The notes under the pieces are model-generated. The model saw only the letters and a program-made list of their open reading frames with translations, was not told the DNA's origin and made no database searches. The position numbers and the translations under genes are program-made. This document shows, piece after piece, positions 24,095 through 33,059 of a stretch of 35,013 nt of DNA (its first letter is position 1; each line of letters begins with the position of its first letter). This DNA is from NAT127 sp041655035 (GTDB lineage: Bacteria; Pseudomonadota; Gammaproteobacteria; Pseudomonadales; Porticoccaceae), in the NCBI GenBank assembly GCA_041655035.1, contig JBAZCN010000021.1, forward strand, positions 1-35,013. Reading direction: 5' to 3'.

Positions 24095-25516
24095 TCAGGC
24101 TTGTTCCCGGCTCGTTGCCTTTTTCCAGGTCGTACCTTCGCGGCTGTCCTCGAGCACGATGCCCTGTTGGAGCAACTCGTCGCGAATGGCGTCGGCCCGG
24201 GAGAAGTCCCTGCTGCGCTTGGCCTCGGCGCGCTCGGCGATCAGCGCCTCGACCCGCCCGGCGTCAATGCCACCGGACCCGGCACCGCCCTGCAGATACG
24301 TTTCGGGCTCGGCGCCGAGAATGCCGAAAACGGCGCCAAAACCTTTCAGCTCCGCGGCCAGCGCCCGGGCCCGATCATGCTCGCCGCCACGCTGGGCGGC
24401 GTTGAGGTCGCGGACCACATCATACATCGCCGCCACGGCCTCGCGGGTATTGAAGTCGTCGTCCATCGCCTCGACGAAACGCCGGTACAGCGCGCTGGCC
24501 TCGAGTTGCTGTCTGTCCGCCGGCGCCACCGCGGCAAAGTCCCGGAGGGCGATATAAAAGCGCTCCAGGCCGGTCTTCGCCTCCACCAGGTTCTCCTCGG
24601 AGTAATTGATGGGGCTGCGGTAGTGGCTGGAGATCAGAAAGAAGCGGATCACCTCGGGGTGGTATTTTTCCAGCACCTCGCGAATGGTGAAGAAATTGCC
24701 CAGCGACTTGGACATCTTTTCGTTGTCCACCCGCACCGCGCCGGCGTGCATCCAGTAGTTGACGTAGCGCTTGCAGGTCGCGGCCTCGCTCTGGGCGATC
24801 TCGTTCTCGTGATGGGGAAAAACAAGGTCCGGGCCGCCGCCGTGGATATCGAAGCTGTCCCCCAGGTGGCAGGTGGACATCGCGGAACATTCGATGTGCC
24901 AGCCGGGGCGGCCCCAACCCCAGGGTGATTCCCAGCCCGGCTGGTCGCGGCCCGCCGCCTTCCACAGGGCGAAGTCACGGGGATCCTCCTTCGCATCGCC
25001 GACTTCCACCCGGGCGCCGGCCAGCAGTTCGTCGGGGTTGCGGCCGCTCAGCTGGCCGTAATCGGCAAAGCGCTTGACGCGGTAGTAGACGTCGCCATTG
25101 GCGGCCTCATAGGCGTAATGGTTGTCCACCAGGATCTGCACCATGGCGACGATGTCGCCGATATGCTCGGTGGCGCGGGGCTCGATATCCGGCGGATCGA
25201 TACCCAGGGCGCGTTCGTCCTCGTGCTGGGCGTCGATCATCCGCGCCGTGAGGGCGGTAAAGGGTTCACCGTTGTCGTTGGCGCGATTGATGATCTTGTC
25301 GTCGATATCGGTGATGTTGCGGGCGTAAGTGACCTCCCAGCCGGCAAAGCGCAGGTAGCGCACGATCACGTCGAACGCCACCATCACCCGCGCGTGGCCG
25401 ATGTGCGCATAATCGTAGACGGTATTGCCGCACACATACATGCGGATCTTGCCCGGTTCCAGGGGCCTGAACGCTTCCTTGTCGCGAGTCAGGGTGTTGT
25501 AAATCCGCAAGCTCAT
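24095..25516 (-). CDS. cysS: Cysteinyl-tRNA synthetase
   Basis: This 473-residue class I synthetase charges tRNA-Cys. HIGH is at 38-41 (YAHIGHAR) and KMSKS at 267-271. The zinc ligands that select cysteine are Cys29, Cys210, His235 and Glu239. The C-terminal anticodon-binding part includes EALIAERAEAKRSRDFSRAD. All key residues are present and the length is typical. Two adjacent ATGs exist (25519 and 25516); GGGAG is better spaced for the second. It lies 21 bases after glnS in the same operon. Confidence 0.97.
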   Translation of the reverse strand: MSLRIYNTLTRDKEAFRPLEPGKIRMYVCGNTVYDYAHIGHARVMVAFDVIVRYLRFAGWEVTYARNITDIDDKIINRANDNGEPFTALTARMIDAQHEDERALGIDPPDIEPRATEHIGDIVAMVQILVDNHYAYEAANGDVYYRVKRFADYGQLSGRNPDELLAGARVEVGDAKEDPRDFALWKAAGRDQPGWESPWGWGRPGWHIECSAMSTCHLGDSFDIHGGGPDLVFPHHENEIAQSEAATCKRYVNYWMHAGAVRVDNEKMSKSLGNFFTIREVLEKYHPEVIRFFLISSHYRSPINYSEENLVEAKTGLERFYIALRDFAAVAPADRQQLEASALYRRFVEAMDDDFNTREAVAAMYDVVRDLNAAQRGGEHDRARALAAELKGFGAVFGILGAEPETYLQGGAGSGGIDAGRVEALIAERAEAKRSRDFSRADAIRDELLQQGIVLEDSREGTTWKKATSREQA

Positions 25517-25537
25517 CATGTTCTCCCGTGGCGCCGC

Positions 25538-27214
25538 TCAGGCGCCCGCCTTTGCCCAGTTGTCCTTGAGGCCGATGGTCCGGTTGAAGACCAGCTTGCC
25601 GGGGTCGCCATAACGGGCATCGAGATAAAAATAGCCCTCCCGCTCGAACTGGTAGTGACTGTCCGGGTCTGCCGCAGCGAGCCCGGGCTCGCCCTTGCAG
25701 CCGGCGATGATGCGCAGCGAATCGGCATTGATGTCGGCGAGGAAGTCGCCGCCACCGGCGCCGGGAAAGGGCGCGGTGAAGAGGCGGTCGTAAAGACGCA
25801 CCTCGCAGTCCACGCAATGGCTGGCGGACACCCAGTGGATCACTCCCCGGGGGCTGATGCCTTCGGGCGGGTTCTCGCCCACGGTGCCCGGCACGATGGT
25901 GGCGTTGATCTGGAGGATATTGCCCAGTTCATCGCGCACCACCTCGTCGGCGCGGATCACGTAGGCGGCGCGCAACCGCACGTAGTCGCCCAGCACCAGG
26001 CGCTTGAACTTCTTGCGGGACAGGCTGGTATCGTCGCTGAAATCGCTGGCGTCGATGAATATCTCCCGGGTGAAGGGCAGCTGGCGCGAACCGAGGTCAT
26101 CGCGATTGGGGTGCGATGGCGCGCCGAGCATCTCGACGCGGCCGTCGTCGACATTGGTCAGCACCACTTTCAGCGGGTCGAGCACGCACATCGCCCGCAG
26201 CGCGTTGTCGTTGAGGTCGTCGCGGATGAAATGGTCGAACTGGGCCATGTCGACCACCCCGTCGGTCTTGGCCACCGCGAGGCTGTCGCAGAAATTGCGG
26301 ATCGCCGCCGGCGTCACCCCGCGGCGGCGCAGGCCGGAGAGCGTCGGCATCCGCGGGTCGTCCCAGCCATCGACATGGTTCTCGTCGACCAGCTGCTTGA
26401 GCTTGCGCTTGCTGGTGATGGTGTAGTTGAGGTTGAGGCGCCCGAACTCGTACTGCCGGGGCCTGGCGGGCACCGGCAGATTGTCGAGGAACCAGTCGTA
26501 GAGGGGGCGATGATCCTCGAACTCCAGGGTGCAGACCGAGTGGGTGATGCCCTCGATGGCATCGCCCTGGCCGTGGGCGAAATCGTAGGACGGATAGATG
26601 TTCCAGTCGCTGCCGGTACGGTGATGAGGCACACGCTTGATGCGGTACAGCACCGGATCCCGCAGATTGATGTTGGGCGACGCCATGTCGATCTTCGCAC
26701 GCAGGGTCATGCTGCCCTCCGCCACCTCGCCGCCGCGCATCCTGCCGAGGAGCGCGAGACTCTCCGCCACCGGGCGATCGCGGTAGGGGCTGTCGCGGCC
26801 GGGCTCGGTGAGGGTGCCGCGATAGAGCCGGGTGTCCTCGGCGCTCAGTTCACACACATAGGCCTTGCCGTTTTCCACCAGGTGAATGGCCCACTGATAG
26901 AGCTGGTCAAAATAATCCGAGGCGTAGTGAACGGCGCCGCTCCAGGTAAAGCCCAGCCACAGCACGTCGCGCTGGATCGCCTCGACGTATTCGTCCTCCT
27001 CCTTCTCGGGATTGGTATCGTCGAAACGCAGGTTGCACTGGCCGCCGAACTGCTCGGCGAGGCCGAAATTCAGGCAGATGGACTTGGCGTGGCCAATGTG
27101 CAGGTAACCATTGGGCTCGGGGGGAAAGCGGGTCACCACGCCGTCGACGATCCCTTCGGAGAGATCCCGGGCAATGATCTGCTGGATGAAATGTTGTGGC
27201 TTGGTGTCGTCCAT
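25538..27214 (-). CDS. glnS: Glutaminyl-tRNA synthetase
   Basis: This 558-residue GlnS charges tRNA-Gln directly, so the organism should not need the transamidation route for glutamine. TRFPPEPNGYLHIGHAKS carries HIGH at 39-42. The KMSKS-equivalent is TSKRK at 267-271. Other family blocks are NLRFDDTNPEKE, SYDFAHGQGDAIEGITHS and the two C-terminal anticodon-binding beta barrels. ATG 27214 matches the family's start; upstream in-frame codons extend over the promoter. The -10 TATAAT lies 47 bases upstream. It is the first gene of a glnS-cysS transcript, divergent from ppiB. Confidence 0.97.
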   Translation of the reverse strand: MDDTKPQHFIQQIIARDLSEGIVDGVVTRFPPEPNGYLHIGHAKSICLNFGLAEQFGGQCNLRFDDTNPEKEEDEYVEAIQRDVLWLGFTWSGAVHYASDYFDQLYQWAIHLVENGKAYVCELSAEDTRLYRGTLTEPGRDSPYRDRPVAESLALLGRMRGGEVAEGSMTLRAKIDMASPNINLRDPVLYRIKRVPHHRTGSDWNIYPSYDFAHGQGDAIEGITHSVCTLEFEDHRPLYDWFLDNLPVPARPRQYEFGRLNLNYTITSKRKLKQLVDENHVDGWDDPRMPTLSGLRRRGVTPAAIRNFCDSLAVAKTDGVVDMAQFDHFIRDDLNDNALRAMCVLDPLKVVLTNVDDGRVEMLGAPSHPNRDDLGSRQLPFTREIFIDASDFSDDTSLSRKKFKRLVLGDYVRLRAAYVIRADEVVRDELGNILQINATIVPGTVGENPPEGISPRGVIHWVSASHCVDCEVRLYDRLFTAPFPGAGGGDFLADINADSLRIIAGCKGEPGLAAADPDSHYQFEREGYFYLDARYGDPGKLVFNRTIGLKDNWAKAGA

Positions 27215-27260
27215 CGAATTCTCGTCAGAGGCAATGATGCCGCGGGGGTCAAAACGGGCC

Positions 27261-27266
27261 ATTATA
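27261..27266 (-). promoter_or_regulatory. Consensus -10 for glnS
   Basis: On the minus strand TATAAT is a perfect -10 hexamer 46 bases before the glnS start codon. No strong -35 is visible at 17 bases. The 176-base gap also has to serve ppiB in the other direction. Confidence 0.5.
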
Positions 27267-27390
27267 GCGATCGTTTCGCCTTTATAAAGAGAGAGTCTAA
27301 AGGGTAAAGGGCGATGAATAGCTATTTTTTCATTCTCATTCCCTGCCAAACTCCTTATCATTGGCTCCCTGTTTTGCAAAGGGCTACCTA

Positions 27391-27900
27391 ATGATCATTC
27401 TGCACACCAATTACGGCGACATCTCCCTGGAACTCGACTTCGACAAGGCGCCCATCACCGCCGCCAACTTCCTGCAGTACTGCCGGGACGGCTTTTACGA
27501 TGGCGTCATCTTCCATCGGGTCATCGACGGCTTCATGATTCAGGGCGGCGGCATGGACCCCGACATGAAGGAAAAGACCACCCGGCCAGCCATCCAGAAC
27601 GAAGCGGACAACGGCCTGTCGAACGATGCCGGCACCGTCGCCATGGCGCGCACCCAGGATCCCCACTCGGCCTCGGCCCAGTTCTTCATCAACGTCGCCG
27701 ACAACCACTTCCTCAACCACAAGGGCAAGAACCCCCAGGGCTGGGGCTACGCGGTGTTCGCCAAGGTTGCCGATGGCATGGATACCGTCAACAAGATCAA
27801 AAGCGTGCCCACCGGCAGCAGCGGCTTCCACCAGGATGTCCCCAAGGAATCGGTGGTGATCGAGCGGGTATCCGTCTCCGATGCCTACTCAGGCAAGTAA
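27391..27900 (+). CDS. ppiB: Peptidyl-prolyl cis-trans isomerase B (cyclophilin)
   Basis: This 169-residue cytoplasmic cyclophilin has no signal peptide. The active-site block FYDGVIFHRVIDGFMIQGGG (about 32-51) contains the catalytic arginine, and SASAQFFINVADNHFLN (about 97-113) forms the proline pocket. The late segment GYAVFAKVADGMDTVNKI completes the fold. It speeds isomerisation at proline bonds during folding. ATG 27391 gives the standard start MIILHTNYGDI; AAGGG lies just upstream. It is followed by lpxH after 10 bases, an arrangement also known in other Gammaproteobacteria. Confidence 0.96.
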   Translation: MIILHTNYGDISLELDFDKAPITAANFLQYCRDGFYDGVIFHRVIDGFMIQGGGMDPDMKEKTTRPAIQNEADNGLSNDAGTVAMARTQDPHSASAQFFINVADNHFLNHKGKNPQGWGYAVFAKVADGMDTVNKIKSVPTGSSGFHQDVPKESVVIERVSVSDAYSGK

Positions 27901-27910
27901 TGCCCGTGAA

Positions 27911-28885
27911 ATGACCCTGCTGTTCATTTCCGACCTGCACCTGTCGAAGGAACGCCCGGCCATCACCCGGGCGTTTTTTCGCTTTATGGACGAGCACGCG
28001 GCCAATGCCGATGCCCTCTACATCCTCGGCGACCTGTTCGAGGCCTGGATCGGCGACGACGACCCGGACGAGCCGGCACGCGCCGTGGTCGCCGCCCTGC
28101 GCCGCCTCAGCGACAAGGGTGTCCGGGTGTACTTTCTTCACGGCAACCGGGATTTCCTGGTGGGCAGGCGCTTTGCCCGGGAAACCGGCTGTACCCTGCT
28201 TGGCGACTATCATCTGATCAACCCTTGCGGACAGAACATCCTGCTCTGTCACGGCGATACCCTGTGCACCGCCGATCACAGCTACCAGCGCTTTCGCCGC
28301 CAGGTGCGCAACCCCCTGTACCGCTGGCTGCTCGCCCACCTGCCCCTCAAGAAACGCCAGGCCATCGCCACCGACTGGCGGGCGCGGAGCCGCGCCGCCA
28401 ACAGCAACAAGGCCGCCAACATCATGGACGTGACCCCCGAGGCGGTGGAACAACAGCTGGAAAAGTACGACGCCGCGCTGCTGATCCACGGTCACACCCA
28501 CCGCCCGGGCGTGCACCATCATCGCAACGGCGACCGGGTAGTGCTCGGCGACTGGGACAAACTCGGCTGGTATGTGCGGATCGAGGGAGACGTCGTCGAT
28601 CTGGTGGACTTCCCCATCGACAGTGAAGCGGAGGACGAGACCGCAGACGGCAACCAGGATGACACCGGTAACGCGCCCACCGCCACACCAGCCAGCGGCG
28701 CGCCTGCTGCGATCGCGGAATGCGGTGCGGCTCAAGTGGACGGCGCGTCCATCCCGCCCGAACCGGCCCCGCCACCCGAGTCAACCGCCTCCCACGACAG
28801 CGACGACGAAAAACCCCGGGCTCCCACCCTCGCGGACAAAAAGCCCTCTTCAGCGGACGGCAACCAGCTTTCGCTGGACATCTGA
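27911..28885 (+). CDS. lpxH: UDP-2,3-diacylglucosamine hydrolase with long tail
   Basis: This lipid A enzyme cleaves UDP-2,3-diacylglucosamine to lipid X and UMP at the inner membrane. The metal ligands are all present: Asp8 and His10 (ISDLHL), Asp41 (LGDLFE), Asn79 (HGNRD), His114 (CHGDT) and His195/His197 (HGHTHRP). The catalytic domain ends near residue 237, the usual total length of LpxH. Here an additional stretch of about 87 residues follows, rich in Asp, Glu, Ala and Pro, with no predicted fold and ending GNQLSLDI. ATG 27911 starts the conserved domain; an ATG at 27881 overlaps ppiB. It is probably co-transcribed with ppiB. Confidence 0.93.
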   Translation: MTLLFISDLHLSKERPAITRAFFRFMDEHAANADALYILGDLFEAWIGDDDPDEPARAVVAALRRLSDKGVRVYFLHGNRDFLVGRRFARETGCTLLGDYHLINPCGQNILLCHGDTLCTADHSYQRFRRQVRNPLYRWLLAHLPLKKRQAIATDWRARSRAANSNKAANIMDVTPEAVEQQLEKYDAALLIHGHTHRPGVHHHRNGDRVVLGDWDKLGWYVRIEGDVVDLVDFPIDSEAEDETADGNQDDTGNAPTATPASGAPAAIAECGAAQVDGASIPPEPAPPPESTASHDSDDEKPRAPTLADKKPSSADGNQLSLDI

Positions 28886-28935
28886 AGCAACCTTTCGCCA
28901 CCCTTGCAGTGCCGCAAAAAATCTTATCCCCGTGC

Positions 28936-29011
28936 ATAGGGGTGCCGAGGCACGAAGCGCACCGGCACCGATGCCAGCCTCTGGTGCGTTTCCTTCGTCA
29001 ACGCACCCTAT
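28936..29011. repeat. Dispersed palindromic repeat, copy 4
   Basis: The element starts ATAGGGGTGCCGAGGCACG and ends CTTCGTCAACGCACCCTAT, with the centre GGCACCGATGCCAGCCTC, closest to copy 1. It sits between convergent lpxH and miaE. An AT-rich patch at about 29031-29085 follows. Confidence 0.85.
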
Positions 29012-29083
29012 CAGGGGAAAATTTCACTTAAAAATCACATGAAATACAAAAAGATACAACAACTTTTAAAATTTATTATCAAG

Positions 29084-29695
29084 TCAGGCCGGCGGCCCCG
29101 AGTGAAATCGAAACTCCTGGTCCGGCGCCTCGATCAGCGCTCTCTCGCGCTCCCCGATCACCCCCACCCGCTCGCTGATATCCGCCCCCGCCGCGGACTT
29201 GGCAAGGTCGAGATAATCCCGGTAGTGGCGGCCTTCCGAGCGCAGCAGCGAGCGATAGAATTTGCCCAGCTCCTCGTCCAGCAGCGGCGCGATCCGGGCG
29301 AAACGCTCGCAGGAACGCGCCTCGATAAAGGCGCCCACGATCAGCGTGTCCACCAATCGCGCGGGCTCCTGCGGCCGCACCATCTCCCGCAGGCCGGCGG
29401 CGTAGCGGGATGCGCTGATCTGCCTATAGGTGATGTCCCGGGCCGCCATGATATCCAGCACCTGCTCGAAGTGGCGCAGTTCCTCCCGGGCCAGCCGCGA
29501 CATCAGATGCAGCAGCTCGAGGCTGTCGACGTAGCGGTACATCAGCGACAACGCCGTGCTCGCCGCCTTTTTCTCGCAGTTGGCGTGGTCGATCAGCAGC
29601 AGGGCCTGCTGCCCGAGAGCCGCTTCGACCCAGGCGTCCGGGGTGCGGCAGTGGAGAAAGGCGTGGATTTCTTCGAGGGCGGTGTGAGCCGGCAT
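29084..29695 (-). CDS. miaE: tRNA hydroxylase MiaE
   Basis: This 203-residue non-haem diiron enzyme hydroxylates the isopentenyl group of ms2i6A at position 37 of certain tRNAs, using oxygen. Ferritin-like helices carry the iron ligands: Glu41 (HANCEKKA), Glu72 and His75 (EELRHFE), Glu125 (FIEARSCERF), Glu154 and His157 (SEGRHYRDY). The length matches the family. ATG 29695 gives MPAHTALEEI; a TTG at 29716 would add seven residues. No strong ribosome site is seen for either. It is divergent from acnB. Confidence 0.93.
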   Translation of the reverse strand: MPAHTALEEIHAFLHCRTPDAWVEAALGQQALLLIDHANCEKKAASTALSLMYRYVDSLELLHLMSRLAREELRHFEQVLDIMAARDITYRQISASRYAAGLREMVRPQEPARLVDTLIVGAFIEARSCERFARIAPLLDEELGKFYRSLLRSEGRHYRDYLDLAKSAAGADISERVGVIGERERALIEAPDQEFRFHSGPPA

Positions 29696-29863
29696 GGCTA
29701 TCGCTGGGCTGGTCAATGGGGCGGCTATTGTAGCCTGTGCGGCTTTGACGTTTCACGCTCCGCACACTCTCATTCCGGGTGCTCGCGCCCGGGGCGGAAA
29801 CGCAATGCTTTAGCATCCACCCGCCATTTCCAGTAAAATGCCACCCGGGCTTGCCGGCCCTTC

Positions 29864-29882
29864 ATCGATGTGTGTCATCGAT
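29864..29882. promoter_or_regulatory. Inverted repeat upstream of acnB
   Basis: ATCGATG and CATCGAT form a perfect 7-base inverted repeat around TGTGT, 60 bases before the acnB start, in the leader or promoter region. It might be an operator or a small hairpin. No known binding site is recognised. Confidence 0.3.
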
Positions 29883-29941
29883 AGCCCCGATTTCGGCAAC
29901 CACCGGAACGGGTAAATCCATTTAATACGAGGAATAAATCC

Positions 29942-32554
29942 GTGCTTGAAGCTTACCGCAAACACGTGGAAGAACGCGCCGCAGAGGGTGTCCCGCCAAA
30001 ACCTCTTTCCGCGGAATGGACCGCGCAACTGGTCGAACTGCTCAAGGCTCCGCCCGCCGGTGAAGAAGCGTTTCTCCTTGATCTGCTCACCAACCGCGTG
30101 CCCCCCGGCGTCGATGATGCGGCCTATGTGAAAGCCGGTTTCCTGACCGCCATCCTCAAGGGCGAGGCCAGCTCCCCCGTGATCGGTCGCAGCAAGGCTG
30201 TCGAACTGCTGGGCATGATGCTCGGCGGCTACAACATCGTCACCCTGGTCGAGTTGCTGGATGACGCCGAAGTCGGCGCCCTCGCCGCCGAACAGCTCAA
30301 GCATACCCTGCTGATGTTCGACGCCTTCCACGACGTCGACGAAAAAGCCAAGGCCGGCAACGCCAATGCCATGGCCGTGCTCCAATCCTGGGCCAGTGCC
30401 GAATGGTTCCTGTCCCGCCCGGCGGTGGCCGACAAGATCACCACCGCGGTGTTCAAGGTCACCGGCGAAACCAATACCGACGACCTCTCCCCCGCTCCCG
30501 ATGCCTGGTCGCGCCCCGATATTCCGCTCCACGCCCGCGCCATGTACAAGATGGCCCGCGACGGCCTGACCCCGGATGAACCCGGCGTCATCGGCCCCAT
30601 GAAGCAGATCGCCGAACTCAACGCCCGCGGCTACCCCGTTGCCTTCGTCGGCGACGTGGTCGGCACCGGCTCCTCGCGCAAGTCCGCCACCAACTCGGTG
30701 CTGTGGTTCTTCGGCGAGGACGTTCCCGGCGTGCCCAACAAGCGCGCCGGCGGCATTTGCATCGGCGGCAAGGTCGCCCCGATCTTCTACAACACCATGG
30801 AAGACTCCGGCGCCCTGGTGTTCGAGGCTCCCGTCGACGAGATCGGCCAGGGCCAGATCATCGATATCTTCCCCTACGAGGGCAAGATCACCGACCACGA
30901 GACCGGCAAGGTGCTGTCCGAGTTCAGCCTCAAGTCCGACGTGCTGCTCGATGAAGTGCGCGCTGGCGGGCGGATCAACCTGATCATCGGCCGCGGCCTC
31001 ACCACACGCGCCCGCGAGGCCCTGGGCCTGCCGGCCAGCGACGTGTTCCGCACCCCCGAGCAGCCCGCCGATTCCGGCAAAGGCTTTACCCTGGCCCAGA
31101 AAATGGTCGGCAAGGCCTGCGGCCTCGCCGGCGTGCGGCCCGGCACCTACTGCGAGCCCCACATGACCACCGTGGGCTCCCAGGACACCACCGGCCCGAT
31201 GACCCGCGACGAACTGAAAGACCTCGCCTGCCTCGGCTTCTCCACCGACCTGGTGATGCAGTCCTTCTGCCACACCGCCGCCTACCCCAAGCCGGTGGAC
31301 GTGGACACCCAGCACACCCTCCCCGACTTTATCCGCAACCGCGGCGGCGTGTCGCTGCGCCCCGGCGATGGCATCATCCACAGCTGGCTGAACCGCATGC
31401 TGCTGCCCGACACCGTGGGCACCGGCGGCGACTCCCACACCCGCTTCCCCATGGGCATCTCCTTCCCCGCCGGCTCCGGCCTGGTGGCCTTTGCCGCCGC
31501 CACCGGGGTGATGCCGCTGGACATGCCGGAATCCGTGCTGGTGCGCTTCAAGGGCACCATGCAGCCCGGCATCACCCTGCGCGACCTGGTGCACGCCATC
31601 CCCTACTACGCCATCAAGGAAGGGCTGCTCACCGTCGAGAAAAAGGGCAAGAAGAACATCTTCTCCGGCCGCATCCTCGAAATCGAAGGGCTCGACCACC
31701 TCACCGTGGAACAGGCCTTCGAACTCTCCGACGCCTCCGCCGAGCGCTCCGCCGCCGGTTGCACCATCAAGCTGTCGGAAGATTCGGTAGCCGAATACCT
31801 GCGCTCCAACATCACCCTGCTGCGCTGGATGATCGCCGAAGGCTACGGCGACCCCCGCACCATCGAGCGCCGGGTGCGCAAGATGGAAGAGTGGCTGGCC
31901 AACCCCAGCCTGATGGAAGCCGACAAGGACGCCGAGTACAGCGCCGTGATCGAGATCGACCTGGCGGACGTGAAGGAACCCATCGTCTGCGCCCCCAACG
32001 ACCCCGACGACGCCCGCCTGCTGTCCTCCGTGGCCGGCGACAAGGTCGACGAAGTGTTCATCGGTTCCTGCATGACCAACATCGGCCACTTCCGCGCCGC
32101 CGGCAAACTGCTGGCCAATGCCACCGCCCTCAACACCCGCTTCTGGATCTGCCCGCCCACCCGGATGGATGCGCACACCCTCATGGAAGAAGGCTACTAC
32201 AGCATCTACGGCAAGGCCGGCGCCCGCACCGAAATGCCCGGCTGCTCCCTGTGCATGGGCAACCAGGCACGGGTAGCGTCCAAGTCCACAGTGCTGTCCA
32301 CCTCCACGCGGAACTTCCCCAACCGCCTGGGTGACGGCGCCAACGTCTACCTCACCTCGGCGGAACTCGCCTCGGTGGGCGGCATCCTCGGCCGCCTGCC
32401 CACCCCGGAGGAATACCTGGAATACGCCAGCCAGCTCGACTCCATGGCGGCGGAAATCTACCGCTACATGAACTTCGACCAGATCGAATCGTTCCAGAAA
32501 GCGGCGGACGACGGCAAGCGCATAGCCGCCGAGCTGATCGTCAACGTGGCCTGA
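29942..32554 (+). CDS. acnB: Aconitate hydratase B (2-methylisocitrate dehydratase)
   Basis: This 870-residue AcnB interconverts citrate and isocitrate in the TCA cycle and can act in the methylcitrate cycle. An N-terminal HEAT-like domain (about 1-160) and a swivelling domain (about 165-370, GDVVGTGSSRKSATNSV) precede the catalytic core. The 4Fe-4S ligands are Cys710 (GSCMTN), Cys768 and Cys771 (PGCSLC), nearly the E. coli numbering. GDSHTRFPMGISFPAGSG is the substrate region. The start is GTG with GAGGA about 8 bases upstream. A strong terminator follows. The gene is complete and marks the end of the conserved chromosome before the cassette region. Confidence 0.97.
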   Translation: MLEAYRKHVEERAAEGVPPKPLSAEWTAQLVELLKAPPAGEEAFLLDLLTNRVPPGVDDAAYVKAGFLTAILKGEASSPVIGRSKAVELLGMMLGGYNIVTLVELLDDAEVGALAAEQLKHTLLMFDAFHDVDEKAKAGNANAMAVLQSWASAEWFLSRPAVADKITTAVFKVTGETNTDDLSPAPDAWSRPDIPLHARAMYKMARDGLTPDEPGVIGPMKQIAELNARGYPVAFVGDVVGTGSSRKSATNSVLWFFGEDVPGVPNKRAGGICIGGKVAPIFYNTMEDSGALVFEAPVDEIGQGQIIDIFPYEGKITDHETGKVLSEFSLKSDVLLDEVRAGGRINLIIGRGLTTRAREALGLPASDVFRTPEQPADSGKGFTLAQKMVGKACGLAGVRPGTYCEPHMTTVGSQDTTGPMTRDELKDLACLGFSTDLVMQSFCHTAAYPKPVDVDTQHTLPDFIRNRGGVSLRPGDGIIHSWLNRMLLPDTVGTGGDSHTRFPMGISFPAGSGLVAFAAATGVMPLDMPESVLVRFKGTMQPGITLRDLVHAIPYYAIKEGLLTVEKKGKKNIFSGRILEIEGLDHLTVEQAFELSDASAERSAAGCTIKLSEDSVAEYLRSNITLLRWMIAEGYGDPRTIERRVRKMEEWLANPSLMEADKDAEYSAVIEIDLADVKEPIVCAPNDPDDARLLSSVAGDKVDEVFIGSCMTNIGHFRAAGKLLANATALNTRFWICPPTRMDAHTLMEEGYYSIYGKAGARTEMPGCSLCMGNQARVASKSTVLSTSTRNFPNRLGDGANVYLTSAELASVGGILGRLPTPEEYLEYASQLDSMAAEIYRYMNFDQIESFQKAADDGKRIAAELIVNVA

Positions 32555-32571
32555 CAAGACCGCTCAGTCGC

Positions 32572-32602
32572 AAAAAAACCCGCTTCGGCGGGTTTTTTTT
32601 TT
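32572..32602 (+). terminator. Rho-independent terminator of acnB
   Basis: ACCCGC and GCGGGT (32578-32583, 32588-32593) pair around a TTCG tetraloop, with seven A's before and ten T's after. It starts about 20 bases after the acnB stop. It is the clearest terminator in the window and could work in both directions. Confidence 0.95.
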
Positions 32603-32930
32603 GGATGTTACGACCGGCTGCGGTAGTGTCGGGCCGGTAGTGACGACACGCCCCGTCACCGGCTGGATCACGACTTGTGCAGAACCCAGGGAAGACGCAA
32701 TGCCACGGCATATAAACCACCCATCTGGATACCTCCTCCCGACAGCTTCGGGTTTTCAGCTCGCCATGAAGTCGGGAAACCTGGCCGCCTGTGGGGTGGA
32801 AGCCCTGGACCATTCGACATGCCCGGGGAACAGGAGGCACGAGTGGTCTCGACCTGGCTGGAGCTCAGGCCCGGCCTTACCTTTTATGGGGCTTGTCGCA
32901 GGGAGAAAGTACCTTTTAGCAGGAGAGACC
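32603..32930. other. Non-coding or degraded stretch after acnB
   Basis: GC-rich sequence of 328 bases without a gene I can support. Plus-strand frames are open over parts of it, but conserved-looking pieces change frame and none has a family match. It may be a decayed gene at the edge of the cassette region. Confidence 0.4.
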
Positions 32931-33059
32931 ATGAGAGTGGATGGTTTTTATTATAAATTTCATATGCCTAAATACGAACGAATTCGCCGAAACAGGTTAA
33001 AAGGTATACCTTCTAATATTGTTAATGAGGTTAATCGCACCTCATTAACATACTGTTAG
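32931..33059 (+). CDS. Small 42-residue ORF ending in cassette boundary
   Basis: ATG 32931 has an excellent AGGAGAG 3-9 bases upstream and opens a basic 42-residue frame, MRVDGFYYKFHMPKYERIRR to RTSLTYC. Its stop codon TAG lies inside the GTTAGGC site at 33055-33061. Base composition drops to AT-rich here, unlike the region before. No family is recognised. It could be a tiny cassette gene, the front of a gene cut by recombination, or chance. Part of it overlaps the 33021-33049 inverted repeat, which argues for caution. Confidence 0.3.
   Translation: MRVDGFYYKFHMPKYERIRRNRLKGIPSNIVNEVNRTSLTYC

Noticed and set aside
22603..27307. Long plus-strand open frames across the GMC, cysS and glnS genes
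   Set aside because: They are antisense shadows of well-supported genes with complete catalytic motifs on the minus strand.
29810..32557. Very long glycine/histidine/valine-rich open frame antisense to acnB
   Set aside because: It mirrors acnB exactly, has low-complexity composition expected of the reverse frame of a GC-rich gene, and matches no family.
32603..33054. Integrase gene expected next to a cassette boundary
   Set aside because: Both strands were read for tyrosine-recombinase motifs and none was seen; the space is also too small for intI.
32603..33059. A 152-codon frame after the acnB terminator
   Set aside because: Its first two-thirds has no start signal or family match. Only the last part, with its own AGGAG-type site, is kept as a small ORF.
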